From the NCBI GenBank assembly GCA_013297885.1, contig JAAFIR010000015.1, positions 1-64,000 on the forward strand: a stretch of DNA of 64,000 nt, given 5' to 3'. How positions within the stretch are numbered: the stretch's first letter is position 1; the number at the start of each line of letters is the position of its first letter. The notes under the pieces were generated by a model. It was not told the DNA's origin, searched no databases, and worked only from the letters and a program-made list of their open reading frames with translations. The position numbers and the translations under genes are program-made. Of this stretch, positions 36,510-45,752 are shown in pieces. Source of the stretch: Leptospirales bacterium (GTDB lineage Bacteria; Spirochaetota; Leptospiria; Leptospirales; Leptospiraceae).

Positions 36510-36756
36510 AATAACCTCTTTTTTTTGCGAATTATGTAATCTGGATCTTCCATAATATTTAAAATTTCTCCATTTAATTCTTCAACTACTTTAACATATT
36601 GATTAATCTCAAAATAAAAGCATAATATCTCATCCTACCATCTTCTTGTAGCTCTTCAAATTCAGAATTTTGAATTGCATGTTCAACAAATTGAATCAGA
36701 TTAGGTCTTTTTCTAGAAACTATTTCTTTGAAATACCTTGAAAATTTTAATTCCAC
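36506..36756 (-). pseudogene. DUF2283-partner toxin gene, frameshifted
   Basis: Frame 1 from GTG 36756 reads ELKFSRYFKEIVSRKRPNLI ... QEDGRMRYYAF and then runs to a TAG. Adding one T to the TTTT run near 36632 lets it continue as YFEINQYVKVVEELNGEILN ... DPDYIIRKKKRLL to a TGA overlapping the DUF2283 start. DGRxRYxxY...YVKVVEE is the conserved core of this toxin type, and the product resembles the intact gene at 26947-27255 in layout. No separate gene is listed elsewhere for this stretch. Confidence 0.66.
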
Positions 36757-36811
36757 AGAATAATTATTAAAAAGAATAATTTTGAATCAAGAAATTTTTA
36801 TTTTAAAAACC

Positions 36812-37876
36812 CTATCTATCATAATTCACTTTCTTAAGTAGAATTGGTTTTGGATTTTTTAGCACAAATTTAACAGCAAGTTCACATAAATAATTAAAAT
36901 CTTTATCTTCACCATCACCGTTTTTACGAATTTCTTTTATAATTAATTCTAATTTTTTTAATTCATCTGGTTTTAAAAAATTATCTTCAGATATAAAAAT
37001 TAAAAAAGTATCTAACATTTTTTTAAAATCTGAATCCCAGTTACCCCCACCGTTTCTGTAAATTTCATCTCTAACTTTTCCAGCAATACGGACCAATTCA
37101 CCTTGAACAGTTTTAGCAGAACCATTTGAAAGAATCAAAAATTCCCAAAGCTCTTCAAATTGTTTTTGCCAAGTTTTTGCTTTCACTTTAATTAAAGAAA
37201 TTCCATCATGGGTAATACGTTTTTTAACAGGTGTAATACCGAATAGTTTGTAAAGCTGACTTAATGCTTTATCAGTTTGTTTTACATCTGCTTTGTTAAA
37301 ATTTTCTCGATGAAATTCAAAATTTTTTCCAATACTTTCAACTGAGTCTTTCATCTTTTGAGATATATTTTTATTATCCTTGAGAAAGATTTTTGAAATT
37401 TCAACTAAATCTACAATATCAATATTATTTGCTCTACTTAAAGCATATTCCACTGGAGTTTCATTATTAGAATTTAAAAAATTTGCATTTGCACCATATT
37501 TTAATAAATTTTTTACTGAAGAAATATTAAAACCAGAACCAGCTGCAAAATGAAGTGCAGTATTTTTATTTTTATCTATTGCATTTACATTTGCCCCTAG
37601 TTTTAAAAAAATAGTTAAATCAGCATTTCTAGACATTGCATGATTTATAAGAGCTGTTCTGGAATAAATATCCATTGCTTCTAGATTTGCTCCTTGCTCA
37701 AATAACCAAGTTACAAACTCATTTGGAATATTAGAAAAATTAAATGCAGTTCCTTTTGCATAGCCACCTGTTGCATCTAGCTCAGAAGATCCAAAAACTT
37801 TTTTGAGATTTTTAAGATCTTTTTTTTTGATTAATTCATCAAAATTTTTTGGAAGAGTTTTGTTTTTCTTAGGCAT
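36812..37876 (-). CDS. ankyrin-repeat protein with unknown C-terminal domain
   Basis: 354 residues, no signal peptide. About four ankyrin-type repeats between residues 48 and 160, the clearest being ANVNAIDKNKNTALHFAAGS and GANANFLNSNNETPVEYALS. From ~195 to the end comes a helical domain with WQKQFEELWEFLILSNGSAK, VRDEIYRNGGGNWDSDFKKM that I do not recognise. Ankyrin repeats imply protein binding. No partner gene is apparent. Confidence 0.75.
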   Translation of the reverse strand: MPKKNKTLPKNFDELIKKKDLKNLKKVFGSSELDATGGYAKGTAFNFSNIPNEFVTWLFEQGANLEAMDIYSRTALINHAMSRNADLTIFLKLGANVNAIDKNKNTALHFAAGSGFNISSVKNLLKYGANANFLNSNNETPVEYALSRANNIDIVDLVEISKIFLKDNKNISQKMKDSVESIGKNFEFHRENFNKADVKQTDKALSQLYKLFGITPVKKRITHDGISLIKVKAKTWQKQFEELWEFLILSNGSAKTVQGELVRIAGKVRDEIYRNGGGNWDSDFKKMLDTFLIFISEDNFLKPDELKKLELIIKEIRKNGDGEDKDFNYLCELAVKFVLKNPKPILLKKVNYDR

Positions 37877-37908
37877 AATAATTTACAATCCCAAATTTCT
37901 TTTTTATG

Positions 37909-38490
37909 TTAAGAATTTTTTTTACCAAGCTTTTTTATTTTGTTTAACCAATTTATTCTGTATGATTCTTTTGATAACCTTAATGGACCAATACTTGTTA
38001 CTTTAACTGGTTTGATTCCACAAAATTCCAATGTTAATTTTTTCATTGCATTATTACTTGGTTCACGATATATAAGCCAATAGTACCATGCAGGTTGATC
38101 CATTGTAGAAATAATTCTTGCTGATTTACCAGATAGTAATTTGTCCCACCAAACAGAATTTTCTCTTTTTTTAAAAGCAAATCCGGGCAAAAATACTCTA
38201 TCTATAAAACCTTTTAAAATCGCAGGAAGTGAGCCCCACCAAACAGGATAGATCCAAACTATATGCTCTGCCCATTTAATTTTTTCCCAAGCATCAATTA
38301 AATCTGGTTCTAGTTCTGTTCTTTTTCGATAACCGAATTCTAAATTTGGATTAAATTTTAATTCTCGAATGATAATTTCTTTGATTTCTGCACCAGACTG
38401 AATAGCTCCTTCTTTATAAGAATTAAAAATAGCAGAATTAAAACTTTCTTTATCTGGATGACCGTTTATAATTAAAATTTTTTTATTCAT
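37909..38490 (-). CDS. flavodoxin-fold NAD(P)H:quinone oxidoreductase
   Basis: 193 residues of the NQO/KefF/MdaB type: INGHPDKESFNSAIF (FMN phosphate loop, residues 8-22), WAEHIVWIYPVWWGSLPAIL (about 73-92, the diagnostic YPVWW-PA segment), KGFIDRVFLPGFAF and a late GIKPVKVTSIGPL. Reduces quinones or electrophiles with NAD(P)H. Divergent from tetR across a shared 110-base region with a perfect operator palindrome, so it is probably co-regulated with the efflux operon. Confidence 0.88.
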   Translation of the reverse strand: MNKKILIINGHPDKESFNSAIFNSYKEGAIQSGAEIKEIIIRELKFNPNLEFGYRKRTELEPDLIDAWEKIKWAEHIVWIYPVWWGSLPAILKGFIDRVFLPGFAFKKRENSVWWDKLLSGKSARIISTMDQPAWYYWLIYREPSNNAMKKLTLEFCGIKPVKVTSIGPLRLSKESYRINWLNKIKKLGKKNS

Positions 38491-38565
38491 AATTTGAACC
38501 TTTTACAATATAAAGTATATTTAAAATCTAATTTTTAAATTATAATCATTTTGACAATATTTTTA

Positions 38566-38585
38566 TTGACCGAATAGTCGGTCAA
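38566..38585. promoter_or_regulatory. TetR-type operator palindrome
   Basis: TTGACCGAATAGTCGGTCAA: perfect 8-bp arms around ATAG, the classical TetR-family operator shape. It lies 15 bases before tetR and overlaps the region between a TTGACA (38551-38556) and AATAGT, which may be the tetR promoter itself. Its placement suggests autorepression and control of the divergent quinone reductase. Confidence 0.75.
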
Positions 38586-38600
38586 AATAAAATAAATTTA

Positions 38601-39194
38601 ATGCCTAAATTAGTAAATAAAGAACTAAAAAAAGAAGAGATTTTATTTGCAGGAATCAAAACTTTTTCAGAAAAAGGTTTCCACCAATCTACAATTGAAG
38701 ATATTTCTAAAAAAGCAAAAATTGGTAAAGGGACAGTTTACGAATATTTTAAAAGTAAAGAAGATATCGTTTTATTTAGCTTAAATCTATACTCAAATAG
38801 AACAATTAAAAATCTTATCGAGATTAAAAATTCTGATTTTTCTTTTGAAAAAAAAATTCATCAAACAATTGAGCTTCATAAAAAAGATATGGAAGAATAT
38901 GCAGATATGAATCCAGTTTATTTTGAATTATTAAGTAGGAAAAATTCCAGTTTTGGAAAAAAATTTAAAAACAAACTACATAAAATTTATACTGAAATTA
39001 CTTTAATTATAAAACAAATTTTAGAAAAAGAAAGAATTATGAATTCTGAACTTCATTCAATTTTATTTACTGCATCACTAGATGGAATTTGCCAGTCTAA
39101 TTTATTATTTGAATTTAACCAAAAAAAATTAAATCAAGTTTATTTATTATTTGAAAAAAACTTTATCAATTCTATACAAAGGAAAAAATCTTGA
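38601..39194 (+). CDS. TetR-family transcriptional repressor
   Basis: 197 residues. N-terminal HTH: GIKTFSEKGFHQSTIEDISK, KAKIGKGTVYEYFKSKEDIV (about residues 14-54). The C-terminal ligand domain is variable. It is followed by an RND pump gene whose TTG overlaps the tetR stop (TTGA), and it has a perfect operator palindrome upstream. Likely represses its own pump operon and the divergent quinone reductase. Confidence 0.92.
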   Translation: MPKLVNKELKKEEILFAGIKTFSEKGFHQSTIEDISKKAKIGKGTVYEYFKSKEDIVLFSLNLYSNRTIKNLIEIKNSDFSFEKKIHQTIELHKKDMEEYADMNPVYFELLSRKNSSFGKKFKNKLHKIYTEITLIIKQILEKERIMNSELHSILFTASLDGICQSNLLFEFNQKKLNQVYLLFEKNFINSIQRKKS

Positions 39195-42100
39195 GTTCAG
39201 CTATTTCTTTTTTTATCAAACGGCCCCTAATTGCTAATTTAATTATCGTTTTTTTACTCTTGGCAGGTTCTTTAAGTCTTTTATTTATTAAAAGAGAAGC
39301 ATTTCCAAATGTAAATCTCTACCAAGTTCAAATCAAAACAATTTACCCAGGAGCAAGCCCTGCTGATGTTGAACAAAAAGTTACAATTCCAATTGAAGAA
39401 AAATTAAGAGAAGTTACTGGTTTTGGGGCTGTTCGTTCCACATCAAGAAATTCTGAATCTGAAATTGGTATCAAAGTTGATATTGATAATAAAACTCCTG
39501 ATAAAGTAATTGATGATATCAGAAGAGCTGTTGATAAAGTCACAGATTTACCAAAAGAAATCCGTGAAAAACCAATTGTAATTGAACAAAAAAGTAGTGA
39601 CTTTCCAATTATGGATATTGCATTTTATGGTGCTAAAGATGAAATTGAACTCCAAACCAAAGTAAAATTTTTTCAAGATGAACTAAGAAAAGTTTCGGGT
39701 GTTGCTAGAGTCGATGCATTTGGTAAAAGAAAAAAAGAATGGCAAGTTTTAGTAAATCCTGAAATCAAAAAAAGACTTTCAATTGGTCTTCAGGATGTTG
39801 TTCAATCTATTTCAGAAAGAAATGTAAGCATTCCTGGTGGTTCGATTTTTTCAAAGTTTACAAAAGATATACGAATCAGTGGTGAGTTCACAGAAATTTC
39901 TGACCTGAACAAATTGCCGATTCGAGCAAATGATATAGGAAACACAGTTTATCTTTCTCAAATTTCAAGGCTCAAAGATACTTATGAAAAAGAAAGAGTA
40001 ATTGCAAGTATGAATTCTGAAGATGCAATAGTGTTAACAGTTGTAAAAAAAGAATCAGCAGATATAATTCGCACAGTGAAAATTGTAGATGAAAAATTAG
40101 AAATTTTTAAAAATAATCTTCCTCCAAACATGAAAATTTTAAAACTAAATGATGAAGGAATTAAAACTGTAAATCGTTTAAATGTAGTTATCTCAAATTC
40201 AATGCAAGGACTTGGACTAATTCTTGTAGTGTTATTTATATTTTTTAGTTTAAGAGATTCTATCTTAACAAGTTTGTCTCTTCCTCTATCACTGCTTGGT
40301 GCATTGATGTTTTTACCAATTTTAGATGTTTCTTTTAATTTGGTTTCTATGCTCGGAATTATTATTTCACTTGGGATGCTTGTTGATAACTCTATCGTCA
40401 TCTCAGAAAATATTTATTCTTTTAGAATGAAAGGTTATTCTGCGGTAGATGCAGCAATTAAAGGCACAACAGAATTAGTTGTCCCAATTATTGGATCATA
40501 CCTCACAACTGTTGCAGCGTTTATTCCTATGCTTTCCATGTCTGGAATTATGGGGAAATTTATTTATCAAATTCCTTTAATGGTAATTATCACGTTAAGT
40601 TTTAGTTTGCTAGAATCATTTTTTTTACTTCCTGTTAGAATTGCTATGTTTGGAAAAGTTAAAACTGAAGAAGAAAAAAATAATTCTAAAATTGCTAGGT
40701 TAAGAAACAAACTAGATATTTTTTTTGAAAATCGAATTAGAGGATTTGAAAATTTTATCAGAAAAGTTGTTAAATATAAATATATTTCACTAGCTTCAAT
40801 TGTATTTATTTTTGCTGGAACTATGATTATCCAAGCTTTTGTGTTAAGATTTAATTTATTTCCAAAAGAAGGAATTGAACAAGTTTTGATTAAAGCAGAA
40901 TTTCCATCTAATTTTACAAGTAGAGAAACACTTACTAGAATGAGATACCTAAATCCAATTTTAGAAAAAATTTCTAAAAAAGATATGATTGGTTATGTTA
41001 CAAAAATTGGTGTTCAACAAACAGATCCAACAGATCCGCTCGCAAGATATGGAGAAAATTTAGGAATGGTACATTTGTATTTTATTCCAGAAGATAAAAG
41101 AAAAAGAACTACTGAACAAATTATCAAAGAATTTGAATTTGAAATTAAAAATATTCCTGATGCAAAAAATGTTTTTATCGAAGAATTAATTAATGGACCA
41201 CCTGTTGGTGCAGCAGTCACTTTAGCTGTGGAAGGTGGAGATTATAAAAAGCTCAAAGAAATATCACTAGAAATCCAAAAATCTTTAAGTAGTATTAAAG
41301 GTGTAAAAAATATTACTGATGATTATAACATTGGAAGAGAAGAAATTATTGTAAACCTATCACCTGAAAAAGCAACTACTGCTGGTGTGACAGTTGCAAA
41401 TACAGCACAATTTGTTCGAGGAGCATTTGAAGGAATAGAAGCTTCTAGATTTAGAATTGGTAAAGATGAAATTTATATTCGTGTGCTAAATGATGATAAA
41501 TTTAGATCCAATCAAAATGATATAAATAAAATTGATATCCAAAATAGATATGGTCTTCTCACACCGATTTCTTCTATTGCAAATATTAAAACTGAACAAG
41601 GAATTGAAGCTTATTTACATTTTGATTTTGAAAAAGCTGTAACAATTACTGCAAATGTGGATGAAAAAATTACATCATCAGGAATTGTAAATGATCAAAT
41701 CTTAAAAGAATACAAAGACCTAGAAAAAAAACTTCCCGGTTATAGATTAAAATTTAGAGGTGAACAAGAAGATTCTGAAAAATCTATGGCATCTCTTGGT
41801 GTAGCAGGTATAGTTGCAATATTTGGAATTTTTGCAATTCTAGCTTTGATATTTAATAATCTAATTAAGCCACTTATCATTATAGCATCTATTCCACTTG
41901 GTTTGATTGGAGTAGTTTTGGTTTTATGACTTCTGGAAAAGATTTAAGTTTTACTGCAACTATCGGTATAATTGGACTCGCTGGTGTGATTGTAAATACT
42001 TCGATTGTATTAGTTGACTTTATAGATGAAACAATTAAAACTGGTGTTGATAAATATGAAGCATTAGCAATTGCTTCTTCCAATCGTTTTCGTCCAATCC

Positions 42101-42309
42101 TTTTAACAACTGTTACAACTATGGCAGGACTTGTTCCAACTGCATATAGTCTTGGTGGTTCTGATCCTGTTTTAGTTCCAATGACTTTGGCACTTGCTTG
42201 GGGTCTTGGATTTGGTACACTTGGTTCACTAGTTTTTATTCCAACAATTTTTGCAATTGGTTACGAATTAAGAGATTGGATGAAAAAGAAAAGAATTAAG
42301 ATTGAGTGA
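39191..42309 (+). pseudogene. RND-family efflux permease (AcrB-like), frameshifted near 41920
   Basis: Start TTG 39191 with GGA eleven bases upstream. N-terminus FIKRPLIANLIIVFLLLAGS is the first RND helix; helix-4 region LGIIISLGMLVDNSIVISEN and a porter domain with VSIPGGSIFSKF are present. The frame ends at 41929 in [11 protein letters not shown]-stop. The remaining ~125 residues ([20 protein letters not shown] ... to 42309) continue in another frame. Restoring one T to the TTTT run near 41923 gives [13 protein letters not shown], the normal helix-10/11 transition. Without it the pump lacks its last helices. No periplasmic adaptor or outer-membrane gene is adjacent, so partners must lie elsewhere. 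Confidence 0.88.
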
Positions 42310-42318
42310 GGAACTTGA

Positions 42319-42349
42319 AGTAGTAAAAAAAATATTTTTTTTTACTACT
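42319..42349 (+). terminator. long A/T inverted repeat after the RND gene
   Basis: AGTAGTAAAAAAAA and TTTTTTTTTACTACT flank a minimal loop ten bases after the stop. It forms a long all-A/T-plus-GTAGT stem with a built-in T run, a plausible weak intrinsic terminator. Confidence 0.5.
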
Positions 42350-42415
42350 GTTTGACGATAGTATTATTTTTCTAACTTATATGTTTTGATTTATTTTAGG
42401 TTGAGTTTTACAATA

Positions 42416-42551
42416 CTAGCGAAAAACGATCGACTCGATGTCAACTTTTTGAAAGTTTAATCATTTTTGAAAAATATAAATTTAACAAAAAGTTGACAAA
42501 AGAGGAGAGCGTGTTTTTTGCATCCAATTTTTTGGATGCAAAAATTCGCCC
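42416..42551 (+). repeat. bipartite palindromic repeat copy
   Basis: CTAGCGAAAAACGATCGACT, first hairpin GTCAACTTTTT...AAAAAGTTGAC (42440-42498), box AAAAGAGGAGAGCGTG, second hairpin TTTTTGCATCCAA/TTGGATGCAAAAA, right end TTCGCCC. The outer ends form a short imperfect inverted repeat (CTAGCGAA against TTCGCCCTA). Confidence 0.88.
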
Positions 42552-42795
42552 TATTCTAGACAATCGAAGATAGATGTTGAGTGTTAGATTAAACATAGAA
42601 AAATTTTATAATTTTTAAAGATCCAATAATTAAAATAAGTGAACACAATGAAGACTTCCAAAAATTTAAAACCCATAACCAATAAAATCTTTCTTTTAAA
42701 TCTTATGTCACTTAGCTTTATTTTTTTAAAAAAAATCATACAAAATAAGATAATAAAAAAAGATGACATTAATAATTTTTTTAAGTAGGTCCAGA

Positions 42796-43644
42796 GTGTC
42801 AAATTGGGGTTTTTTAAAATCGGAAGTTGAGAAAACAGACTTTGTAATTGATTGCAGGTCAAAAGAAGCATATGAAGAAGAAACCATAAAAGGTGCATAC
42901 AATTTTCCTTTTATAAAAAAAGCTTTTGGAACAGACCCTGATTCTCAAAAAAAAATGTATGGTCCACTTGTTCAACTTTTAGAACTCATAGCTGCTAGTA
43001 AAAAAACTCGTGTAGTAATTTATGATGAAGGAATGGGTATGTTCGCTTCACGTATGTTGTATTTTTTAAGATGTGCTGGGTTTAGAGATTCTTATATGAT
43101 TTCCGGTAAATGGCCGTTAGACGGTTCAACTGAAAAAGGTAAAAACTATACAGAACTAGATCCAAGTAAAAAAGCTGTTAAACCTTTCACTGGAATTGTG
43201 GATCGTGCATATATGGAAAAAAACTTAACTAGACTTCAAATTTTTGATACCAGAACCAAAGAAGAATATGATGGAAAACTTCCAAGACTCACAAGCCCAG
43301 AACAAGGAACTTTATGTGGAAGACTTCCCGGTGCATTTTTATGGGACTGGCAAAGTTTTTACGATGAAGACGGAATTGTAATTTCCAAAGAAGTTTTTAT
43401 CAAAAGATTACAAAGTTTTCCTTTTATGCCAGAACGCACAACTGTCCTTTATGATTATAATGGTGCAAGATCTTGTCTTTGTGCTTTGATGTTAAAAGAA
43501 ATTGGTTACCAAGATGTTCACACCTATCAAGGCTCGTGGTTTGAGTGGAGAAAATCCAATCTTCCAAAACAAGCTGTTTCCATTTATGGAGGAAACCAAA
43601 CTTCAGCAGCAGCTCCTCGAGTTGGTGGAATAGACAAAAAATAA
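42796..43644 (+). CDS. rhodanese-like (sulfurtransferase-family) protein lacking the loop Cys
   Basis: Two rhodanese domains. I prefer GTG 42796 (TAGG six bases upstream, start [20 protein letters not shown]) over ATG 42763, which lacks a ribosome site. Domain 1: [20 protein letters not shown]...[14 protein letters not shown]. Domain 2: [15 protein letters not shown]...[18 protein letters not shown]. The active-site loop of 3-mercaptopyruvate/thiosulfate sulfurtransferases is C-x-x-G-x-[RT]; here that position reads DYNGAR, with Asp in place of Cys and two other Cys just after the loop. It may be inactive, or use a displaced Cys. Confidence 0.8.
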   Translation: MSNWGFLKSEVEKTDFVIDCRSKEAYEEETIKGAYNFPFIKKAFGTDPDSQKKMYGPLVQLLELIAASKKTRVVIYDEGMGMFASRMLYFLRCAGFRDSYMISGKWPLDGSTEKGKNYTELDPSKKAVKPFTGIVDRAYMEKNLTRLQIFDTRTKEEYDGKLPRLTSPEQGTLCGRLPGAFLWDWQSFYDEDGIVISKEVFIKRLQSFPFMPERTTVLYDYNGARSCLCALMLKEIGYQDVHTYQGSWFEWRKSNLPKQAVSIYGGNQTSAAAPRVGGIDKK

Positions 43645-43674
43645 TTTCATTCAATTCGTTCATTGATTAAGAAT

Positions 43675-43827
43675 GGGCGAATCGGAATGCTAATACTCCT
43701 GACTAACAATACTATCTTATCTCGATAGCATTCCAGGCATCTTTTTGCCGTCAGGCTCTGCTCTTGTCAAAAAATTGTTTTAACAATTTTTGGACACCGC
43801 TTTGATCCTTTTCGCATCCTCCACTAG
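43675..43827 (-). repeat. bipartite palindromic repeat copy
   Basis: Read on the minus strand: CTAGTGGAGGATGCGAAAAG, box GGATCAAAGCGGTGTCC, first hairpin AAAAATTG...CAATTTTTT, AAGAGCAGAGCCTGACGG, second hairpin GGAATGCTA...TAGCATTCC, right end GATTCGCCC. Starts 30 bases after the rhodanese stop. Confidence 0.82.
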
Positions 43828-43912
43828 TGTTGAAGAAATAGATTATAAAATTTAATAACTAAAATTTATACAAACTGAATTTATTATAATAAAGGAATAA
43901 TATTCAAAAAAA

Positions 43913-44353
43913 ATGAATCACCAAGTAGAAATAAATTCTGCAAAATATATATATATTTCTAAAATATTAGAATATGAATTAAACTGTTTAGAGTTTGAAT
44001 TAACTATCGCAAAAGCTTCCGAAATAAAAGAAGAATTAGAAATTGGAAAAATAAACCTTGGTCAAGTTTCAAGAATTATAACAAATGAACATTCTCCAGT
44101 TTACAAAATTACTTTTGATGCATACATTGGATATTCAGTTTTAAATGAAAGTTATATTAATATAACAAATGGTAAATTTACAGGGAGAAATATTCGAATT
44201 TATACAGAATCATTTTTTTTGGATTATATTAAAAAGGATACTTTTGCTACTAAAGATTATCCAGGTGAATTTTTACATTATATGTTTTTAGGTCAAGATC
44301 ATATAATCAATATTGCTTCAAGTAAAGAACCAAATATTCTCAAGATAAAATAA
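43913..44353 (+). CDS. hypothetical protein, beta-rich
   Basis: 146 residues, no signal peptide or membrane segment. Alternating hydrophobic pattern (YKITFDAYIGYSVLNESYIN, GKFTGRNIRIYTESFFLDYI) suggests a small beta domain. The start has AAAGGAATAA about 17 bases upstream, farther than usual. It precedes the PqqD gene by 124 bases and may or may not belong to that locus. Family not recognised. Confidence 0.6.
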   Translation: MNHQVEINSAKYIYISKILEYELNCLEFELTIAKASEIKEELEIGKINLGQVSRIITNEHSPVYKITFDAYIGYSVLNESYINITNGKFTGRNIRIYTESFFLDYIKKDTFATKDYPGEFLHYMFLGQDHIINIASSKEPNILKIK

Positions 44354-44477
44354 AAATATTAATTTATCTTCATTTAATACCAATTAAACGATTTTTTTTA
44401 TTTGTGAAATTTTTTTGAAATTTATACAAATTTATTTACTAAACTGAAAAAAAAATAAAGCTGTTTGTTATACTATT

Positions 44478-44717
44478 ATGATGATGGATAAAATTAAAAA
44501 CTTGGCTGTTAGTGATACTGGATTCATTTTTGATCCAAATACTGGGAACACTTTTTTGTTAAATGAAACTGCATTGTTTTTATTTAACCAATTAAAAAGA
44601 AATTTATCAAAAGAAGAAATTTTAAATCTTCTTGAAGAAAATTATCTTGTTGAGAAAGACCAAGCTGAAAGGGACTATTCAGATTTTATGATTCAGCTAA
44701 ATGAATTGGGTTTTTAA
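44478..44717 (+). CDS. PqqD-like protein (RRE fold)
   Basis: 79 residues (three consecutive ATGs; the exact start is uncertain by up to two codons). The order TGFIFDPNTGNTFLLNETAL, FLFNQLKRNLSKEEILNLLE, ...DYSDFMIQLNELGF matches PqqD-type proteins, the winged-helix RiPP-recognition fold that binds a leader peptide. First gene of a nearly gapless plus-strand run; the ATP-grasp ATG follows its stop directly. No PqqE-like radical SAM gene is present, so the role differs from PQQ synthesis. No precursor peptide identified. Confidence 0.78.
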   Translation: MMMDKIKNLAVSDTGFIFDPNTGNTFLLNETALFLFNQLKRNLSKEEILNLLEENYLVEKDQAERDYSDFMIQLNELGF

Positions 44718-45752
44718 ATGACTACTGTAGCAATCACTGGACTTTCTGCAAATGATAGTCCAGCTCCTGGGGTTGGAATTTTACGATGTTTAAAAGAATC
44801 TTCACTTGATTTAAAATTAGTTGGTCTTTGTTATGATGTTTTGGACTCAGGAAATTTTATGGATTTAGTTTCCAATTCTTATTTAGTTCCTTATCCAAGT
44901 GCAGGACCAAATGAACTTTTAGAAAGAATCAAATTCATTTTACAAAAAGAAAAAATTGATATTTTGATTCCTTGTCTTGATTCAGAACTTTCAAATTATA
45001 TAGAATTAAAAGACGAACTTGCTAAACTAGGTATCAAAACTTTTTTACCTTCCAAAGAAGAACTTCATTCTAGAGACAAATCAGTGTTAGGTGAAAAGTT
45101 AAATGATACTGAAATTATTTATCCCGAAACTATGACTGTTTCTGATATACCAAGTTTAAAAACTGCACTTGAAAAAATTTCTTATCCTTGTTTGATAAAA
45201 GGAATTTTTTATGAAGCTTATCTTGCATTTAATTATGAAGATGCAGTTGCTTATTTTTATAGACTTGGTTCAAAATGGGGCTTTCCTGTTCTAGTTCAAA
45301 AATACATCAAAGGGGAAGAATGTAATCTAGTCGGTCTTGTAAAAGATGGATCAGTTATTTCTTCTGTGATGATGAAAAAATTATTTCTCACAGATAAAGG
45401 AAAAGCTTGGGCTGGTGTTACTATTTTAAACGAAGAAGTAATGAGGCTTTCCAAAGAAATTTTTAAAAAATTAAACTGGAACGGTGGTGCTGAATTAGAA
45501 TTTATAATAGAACAAAATACAAAAAAAATTTATCTTTTAGAAATGAATCCTCGTTTTCCGGCTTGGATTTATTTAGCAAAAGCTGCAGGTTTAAATTTAC
45601 CTGAAAATTTAGTAAAATATTTATTAGAAAATAAATTTGATACAAAAAATGATTTTGAAATTGGTAAAGTATTTGTTAGACATTCTTGGGATGAAATTAT
45701 TCCGATGAAGTTTATCGAAAATTTAAGCACAATGGGGCAGAGAGAAAAATGA
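44718..45752 (+). CDS. ATP-grasp family ligase-like enzyme
   Basis: 344 residues with a CarB/PylC-like layout: N-terminal Rossmann-like ITGLSANDSPAPGVGILRCL, DILIPCLDSELSNYIEL (about 73-89), ATP-grasp core SYPCLIKGIFYEAYLAFN (Lys, about 155-172), VLVQKYIKGEECNLVGLVKD (about 193-212) and metal-binding LNWNGGAELEFII...KIYLLEMNPRFPAWIYLAKA. ATP-grasp enzymes join a carboxylate to an amine or thiol via acyl phosphate. The substrate is unknown. Sits between the PqqD-like and PLP-enzyme genes, overlapping the latter by four bases. Confidence 0.85.
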   Translation: MTTVAITGLSANDSPAPGVGILRCLKESSLDLKLVGLCYDVLDSGNFMDLVSNSYLVPYPSAGPNELLERIKFILQKEKIDILIPCLDSELSNYIELKDELAKLGIKTFLPSKEELHSRDKSVLGEKLNDTEIIYPETMTVSDIPSLKTALEKISYPCLIKGIFYEAYLAFNYEDAVAYFYRLGSKWGFPVLVQKYIKGEECNLVGLVKDGSVISSVMMKKLFLTDKGKAWAGVTILNEEVMRLSKEIFKKLNWNGGAELEFIIEQNTKKIYLLEMNPRFPAWIYLAKAAGLNLPENLVKYLLENKFDTKNDFEIGKVFVRHSWDEIIPMKFIENLSTMGQREK

